The notes under the pieces are model-generated. The model saw nothing but the letters and a program-made list of their open reading frames with translations, searched no databases and had not been told where the DNA came from. A program made the position numbers and the translations under genes. 6,030 bases of DNA, taken from contig DPWD01000189.1 in the NCBI GenBank assembly GCA_003526465.1, positions 557 to 6,586 on the forward strand, in the 5' to 3' direction. Shown in pieces: positions 1-6,030 of the stretch; the first letter of the stretch is position 1; every line of letters begins with the position of its first letter. The DNA comes from Hyphomonadaceae bacterium. GTDB lineage: Bacteria > Pseudomonadota > Alphaproteobacteria > Caulobacterales > Aquidulcibacteraceae.

Positions 1-1670
<1,670 letters not shown>

Positions 1671-1679
1671 TCGCCAAAA

Positions 1680-2444
1680 ATGACGGAGGTTTGGAAACTT
1701 TTCCGCTATCGACCCGTCAACGCCAATCTCTGGCAGGAATTGGAGCTTGCCGAATTCTACTGCTGCCGTGCGGGCGAGTTGAATGATCCTTGGGACTGTC
1801 ACGTTGATTGGAGAGCATCGATCCAAAGGACGTTGCAATCGCCTGATTTGGATACCGCGCGCAGGGCGAAACTCAGTCTATTGCAAAACCAATTCTCACG
1901 TGAGAGCAATGACTTCTTCAACGTTGGTGTCTGCTGCTTTACCTGCAAAGTAGATGACCGCTTAATGTGGGCACACTACGCGGACTCGCATCGAGGTGTT
2001 TGCCTGCTCTACCACTTCCCGCAGCCGTATTTCATGGAGCGCTACACGCCGGAGCGTGATCCCGCGTTCTATTTCGTGGGCGCATCGCGCGTGTTCTACG
2101 GCGACGATATATTCCACGAATGGCTGGTGAGCGGCGACATTGAAACACCGTTTGCCAACGACGTAGGGCAAAACGCGCTCGCGCGATTGTTCTGCTCAAA
2201 GGCGCAAGCGTGGGCGCACGAAGAGGAATTTCGGATGGTGATGCGCCATCCGGGCAAGGTTGCCTTCGAGCCGGGATTCTTGACGCAGGTAGTGTTCGGC
2301 ACAGAGACACCGCCGGACCACGTGCGGCTCATCAGCCAGTTGGCGAAGCGCGCGAATAGGGGGGTAACGCTTTCCCAGGTACGCAAGAGTCCCGAAGCTG
2401 ACTTCGGCATGATCTTTCCACCGGTTGCGCCCGCGCCCAGGTAG
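1680..2444 (+). CDS. DUF2971 family protein
   Basis: A 254-residue soluble protein of the DUF2971 family, whose function is not established. Family hallmarks: an N-terminal KLFRYRPVN segment (6-14), the signature LNDPWDC (34-40), the central LMWAHYADSHRGVC block (95-108) after a CCFT strand, and the C-terminal KAQAWAHEEEFRMV block (174-187), equivalent to the usual K..eW..E.EwR segment. There is no signal peptide or membrane helix. The ATG lies three codons after the acs stop and in the same frame, so no longer start is possible. No good Shine-Dalgarno is visible, so translation may depend on ribosomes finishing acs. Sampled lines have about 50-52% GC against 62-68% in acs and thiC, and TTG/AAT/GAT-type codons are commoner, which suggests acquisition by transfer. 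Members of this family often lie in variable or defence-rich regions, but nothing else here supports a defence role. Confidence 0.85.
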   Translation: MTEVWKLFRYRPVNANLWQELELAEFYCCRAGELNDPWDCHVDWRASIQRTLQSPDLDTARRAKLSLLQNQFSRESNDFFNVGVCCFTCKVDDRLMWAHYADSHRGVCLLYHFPQPYFMERYTPERDPAFYFVGASRVFYGDDIFHEWLVSGDIETPFANDVGQNALARLFCSKAQAWAHEEEFRMVMRHPGKVAFEPGFLTQVVFGTETPPDHVRLISQLAKRANRGVTLSQVRKSPEADFGMIFPPVAPAPR

Positions 2445-2458
2445 CCGCATCAGATTTC

Positions 2459-2473
2459 TGGGCGGTTCGCCCA
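2459..2473 (+). terminator. Small hairpin after DUF2971, possible weak terminator
   Basis: Six perfect pairs (2459-2464 with 2468-2473) around a 3-base GTT loop, starting 15 bases after the DUF2971 stop. The T-tract of a classical intrinsic terminator is absent, so this is at best a weak terminator or part of the adjoining repeat. Confidence 0.25.
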
Positions 2474-2493
2474 TCCTGGGTTCGAGGTCTTGT

Positions 2494-2536
2494 CCGGGAC
2501 CCATAAACACAATCGATTCGTGTCTATGGCCCCCGG
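2494..2536. repeat. Imperfect palindrome (17-nt arms, 9-nt loop)
   Basis: Arms 2494-2510 and 2520-2536 pair at 14 of 17 positions; the mismatches are at 2499/2531, 2500/2530 and 2506/2524. The loop (2511-2519) contains the self-complementary octamer AATCGATT. It lies in non-coding DNA and is not followed by a T-run. It resembles the dispersed extragenic palindromes found between genes in many alphaproteobacteria. A bidirectional transcription-end structure is the alternative. No second copy is present in the window. Confidence 0.5.
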
Positions 2537-2602
2537 AATGAATGCTGCGCATCCATCCGGGAATGGGTGTGGTTCAATCTGAAAAGGACAACGGAACCTC
2601 GC

Positions 2603-2959
2603 ATGCGCCCCCTCAACATCGCCGCAGCACTCAGCGGCCTCGTCGCGCTCGGCTTTCTTGTCGCCGCTTCCCACCCCCTGCGCGATGCGCTAGCGCTCGC
2701 CGATCTTGAGCGCATCGAACTTGCCGCTTTCGTACAATTGGGCGCGGCGTGCGCGGGGCTTGCGCTCGCCAACCGCAGCGGACGGCTCAATCTGATCGCT
2801 GGCGCGTTGATATTGGGCGGCGCCGCGCTCTTCGCTGGCGCGCTTTACGCCATCTCGCTCACCGGTTCGCATGCCTTCGCTATGCTCGCGCCGGTCGGCG
2901 GTTCGGCTTTGATAATCGGCTGGGCGGCGTTGGCCTTCGCCAAGCCCTCTCAATCCTGA
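2603..2959 (+). CDS. DUF423 family small membrane protein
   Basis: A 118-residue integral membrane protein with four predicted helices (about 5-22, 39-56, 62-84, 91-112). The C-terminal half matches the DUF423 (YgdD-like) pattern: GGAALFAGALYAISLTG (72-88), then LAPVGGSALIIGW (95-107) and a short hydrophobic end, at the usual length of about 120. The family is widespread in the inner membrane and its biochemical role is unknown. The N-terminal half is less typical: where many members have a Y-Q-x-x-H-A-L type segment, this one has FVQLGAACAGLALA, so the His is missing. I chose the ATG at 2603 because it begins at the first helix and has CGGAA 6 bases upstream; a GTG at 2567 would add 12 mostly polar residues. 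Its stop overlaps the convergent gene at 2950-3102 by 10 bp. Confidence 0.8.
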   Translation: MRPLNIAAALSGLVALGFLVAASHPLRDALALADLERIELAAFVQLGAACAGLALANRSGRLNLIAGALILGGAALFAGALYAISLTGSHAFAMLAPVGGSALIIGWAALAFAKPSQS

Positions 2960-3102
2960 ACTGGCGGCGCCTCCGCGCCGAGCCGGCGCTTTACCGCGTC
3001 GAGATCGCGCTGGATTTGGCCTACCCGCTCCAGCAGCGTCCACAGCGCCGCGCCGAGCACGACCAGCAGCACCAAAATCGTGTAATCGGCGGCGTTTTCC
3101 AT
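2950..3102 (-). CDS. 50-residue membrane/coiled-coil microprotein
   Basis: Not a family I recognise. The predicted 50-residue product begins MENAADY, has one hydrophobic helix (about 8-24, ILVLLVVLGAALW) and then an amphipathic, charged helix (25-41, ERVGQIQRDLDAVKRRL) with heptad-like spacing of I/L/V, ending in a short acidic, proline-containing tail. The architecture is that of a single-pass membrane protein with a cytoplasmic coiled coil that could oligomerise or bind a partner. On the minus strand a GGGAGAG lies upstream of the ATG, with GGAG about 13 bases before it, which is long but plausible. The frame stays open further upstream to 3411, but that extension is polar, lacks sense as protein and crosses the gene at 3230. 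Its 3' end overlaps the DUF423 gene tail-to-tail by 10 bp. The physical pattern of the product, not homology, is the reason for calling it real. Confidence 0.6.
   Translation of the reverse strand: MENAADYTILVLLVVLGAALWTLLERVGQIQRDLDAVKRRLGAEAPPVQD
2965..2992 (+). terminator. GC-rich alternative hairpins after DUF423 stop
   Basis: Two mutually exclusive 6-bp perfect stems share bases 2975-2980. One pairs 2965-2970 with 2975-2980; the other pairs 2975-2980 with 2984-2989 and is followed by three T (2990-2992). They begin 6 bases after the DUF423 stop and could end its transcript. They also lie inside the convergent microprotein gene, so coding constraint plus high GC may explain them. Confidence 0.28.
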
Positions 3103-3158
3103 CGTAGGCGCAACTCTCCCGGCGCCAAATAAGCGCAAGCCCAGCGGTCGCGCAACGC

Positions 3159-3186
3159 TTGACGCCAGGGCGGGGGGCGATAGTGT
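3159..3186 (+). promoter_or_regulatory. Candidate sigma-70 promoter for the first membrane paralogue
   Basis: TTGACG (3159-3164), five of six matches to the -35 consensus and the form common in alphaproteobacteria, is followed after 16 bases by TAGTGT (3181-3186), a weak -10 with T, A and final T conserved. It lies in the 127-bp gap between divergent genes, 44 bases before the ATG at 3230. A small inverted repeat (GGCGA 3176-3180 / TCGCC 3186-3190) brackets the -10. Confidence 0.35.
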
Positions 3187-3203
3187 CGCCGCGCTTGCGG
3201 GGG

Positions 3204-3224
3204 CGAGCTTTGGAGCAAAGCTCG
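3204..3224 (+). promoter_or_regulatory. Hairpin presenting a Shine-Dalgarno in its loop
   Basis: Eight perfect pairs (3204-3211 with 3217-3224) enclose the 5-base loop GGAGC, which contains the only good Shine-Dalgarno for the ATG at 3230. The linear distance from GGAG to ATG is 14 bases, too long for best use. Folding the stem would bring the two closer and leave only 5 unpaired bases before the start codon. Confidence 0.4.
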
Positions 3225-3229
3225 GCGCA

Positions 3230-3655
3230 ATGAAACTGGACACCACCCTGGTCGCGGCCCGGATTTTGGGGCCGCTTTTCGTCATGGCCGGCATCGTCAT
3301 GATCACGCGGCCGTCGCGGGTTATCACTTCGATCGGCGGCTTCCTCTTGAACGACTCGCTGATGACGATGGCGGGCTTCGTCACGCTGTTGTTGGGCCTG
3401 GCGGTGATCACCTTTCATAATCGCTGGGACACCGTGGCCGCCGCTTTCATTGGGATTATCGGCTGGCTCTTGACCGCGCGCGGCGCGGTGATGCTGGTGG
3501 CGCCCGACCTCATCCAGATCAGCGCCGAGTTCGTCGCCCGCCAGCCGACGATGATCCCCATCGCCGGCTGCGTCATCGCGCTGATGGGCCTCTGGTTCAC
3601 CTATACCGGCTTCGTCGCCGGCATGCTGCGGTTCGATCCGCCCAGTCGGCGCTGA
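3230..3655 (+). CDS. Four-helix membrane protein, paralogue of the TPP-regulated one
   Basis: A 141-residue integral membrane protein of a family I do not recognise. Predicted helices are at about 12-27, 43-62, 69-92 and 107-133. It aligns without a gap to the protein at 3787-4191 over 118 residues (13-130 here) with 44 identities, so the two are clear paralogues. Shared positions include LGPL (13-16), the L-x-L-G-L of helix 2, a His-x-x-Trp-Asp motif at the helix 2/3 boundary (His63, Trp66, Asp67), Gly-Trp (78-79), Arg-Gly-Ala-Val (84-87), Asp93, Gly-Leu-Trp in helix 4 and Gly-Phe near its end. Conserved His, Asp and Arg at membrane edges hint at a ligand or proton role rather than pure packing, but this is inference. 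No lipobox or cleavable signal is apparent. The gene has its own upstream signals and sits before, not after, the riboswitch. The C-terminal tail (RFDPPSRR) is basic and probably cytoplasmic. Confidence 0.85.
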   Translation: MKLDTTLVAARILGPLFVMAGIVMITRPSRVITSIGGFLLNDSLMTMAGFVTLLLGLAVITFHNRWDTVAAAFIGIIGWLLTARGAVMLVAPDLIQISAEFVARQPTMIPIAGCVIALMGLWFTYTGFVAGMLRFDPPSRR

Positions 3656-3662
3656 AGCGCGT

Positions 3663-3691
3663 TTGCATCCGCGGTCGAGCGCGCCTATCCT
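3663..3691 (+). promoter_or_regulatory. Candidate promoter for the riboswitch-thiC unit
   Basis: TTGCAT (3663-3668) and TATCCT (3686-3691) are separated by 17 bases, the ideal sigma-70 spacing. Consensus matches are modest (TTG of the -35; TAT and final T of the -10). Transcription would start about 6-7 bases further on, near 3697-3698, which is the first base of aptamer helix P1. It begins 8 bases after the stop of the upstream paralogue. Confidence 0.45.
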
Positions 3692-3696
3692 CCATG

Positions 3697-3782
3697 CTTT
3701 CCGGGGAGCCCGACGGGGCTGAGAGGCGGGATGGTCCCGCGACCCGCAGCACCTGATCCGGGTCATGCCGGCGAAGGGAGAG
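3697..3782 (+). ncRNA. TPP riboswitch (THI element)
   Basis: An RNA aptamer that binds thiamine pyrophosphate and shuts down downstream expression. The conserved parts are all present and in order: GGGG of the 5' strand (3703-3706); a small stem AGCCC/GGGCT closing at 3720; the invariant GCTGAGA (3718-3724); an optional stem GCGGG/CCCGC (3726-3740); ACCTGAT (3751-3757) with the CCGG/CCGG arm and ATGCC; and the 3' CGAAGGGA element (3772-3779). Helix P1 can form between 3697-3702 and 3777-3782 with one G-U pair. The GGGAG at 3776-3780 is also the Shine-Dalgarno for the ATG at 3787 (6-base spacer). Ligand binding should therefore hide the ribosome site directly, with no separate expression platform or terminator. 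It governs the membrane protein gene at 3787 and, through the operon, thiC. Confidence 0.95.
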
Positions 3783-3786
3783 ACCC

Positions 3787-6030
<2,244 letters not shown>

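Larger units (their letters stand above)
2445..2602. other. Intergenic region between DUF2971 and DUF423 genes
   Basis: This 158-bp stretch has no convincing gene. It contains a short hairpin just after the DUF2971 stop and a larger imperfect palindrome, both listed separately. Shine-Dalgarno-like CGGAA (2592-2596) lies 6 bases before the DUF423 ATG. I see no convincing sigma-70 promoter. Confidence 0.6.

Noticed and set aside
2567..2602. GTG start 12 codons upstream for the DUF423 gene
   Set aside because: It would add a polar, charged extension before the first membrane helix, and family members normally begin right at the helix. The ATG at 2603 also has an acceptable ribosome site. Not fully excluded, since GGGA precedes the GTG by 4 bases.
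2950..3411. Longer 153-residue version of the minus-strand microprotein
   Set aside because: The extra 103 residues are low-sense polar sequence lying antisense to the gene at 3230-3655. Only the last 50 residues from the ATG at 3102 look like a real protein.
2690..3766. 358-codon minus-strand open frame
   Set aside because: It crosses the DUF423 gene, the divergent intergenic region, a membrane protein gene and most of the riboswitch, and its product is Arg/Gly/Ala/Asp-rich with no domain pattern. A composition shadow.

Overview
The window is ordinary high-GC bacterial chromosome (about 62-68% GC in the stretches I counted by hand). Gene content and protein style point to an alphaproteobacterium: an Acs of standard bacterial type, a ThiC whose segments read like alphaproteobacterial ThiC, and a TPP riboswitch directly in front of the thiC transcription unit. 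I cannot place it to genus. No tRNA, rRNA, CRISPR array, transposase or integrase is visible.

Layout: (1) 1-1670, the 3' six-sevenths of an acetyl-CoA synthetase gene (acs), cut by the left edge. (2) 1680-2444, a DUF2971-family gene of distinctly lower GC (about 50% in sampled lines), in the same frame as acs and three codons beyond its stop. (3) 2445-2602, an intergenic stretch holding a small hairpin and a larger imperfect palindrome. (4) 2603-2959, a DUF423-type membrane protein. Its 3' end overlaps by 10 bp a convergent 50-residue membrane/coiled-coil microprotein gene on the minus strand (2950-3102). (5) 3230-3655, a four-helix membrane protein of unrecognised family. (6) 3663-3782, a probable promoter followed by a TPP riboswitch whose Shine-Dalgarno lies inside the 3' end of the aptamer. 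(7) 3787-4191, a second four-helix membrane protein, paralogous to the first (44 of 118 residues identical in an ungapped hand alignment). (8) 4202-6030, thiC (HMP-P synthase), starting 10 bp downstream with its Shine-Dalgarno overlapping the previous stop, and running off the right edge a few residues short of its end.

The most interesting part is 3200-4800. A riboswitch sensing thiamine pyrophosphate controls a two-gene unit whose first gene is not a known thiamine gene but a small integral membrane protein, followed by thiC. A paralogue of that membrane protein lies immediately upstream, outside the riboswitch. This makes the second protein a candidate for a thiamine-linked membrane function, with the upstream copy as its unregulated relative. 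In addition, thiC carries inside its coding sequence a palindrome with 15-bp perfect arms that encodes an unusual Gly/Ala/Pro-rich linker. It looks like a repeat element inserted in frame into an essential biosynthetic gene.
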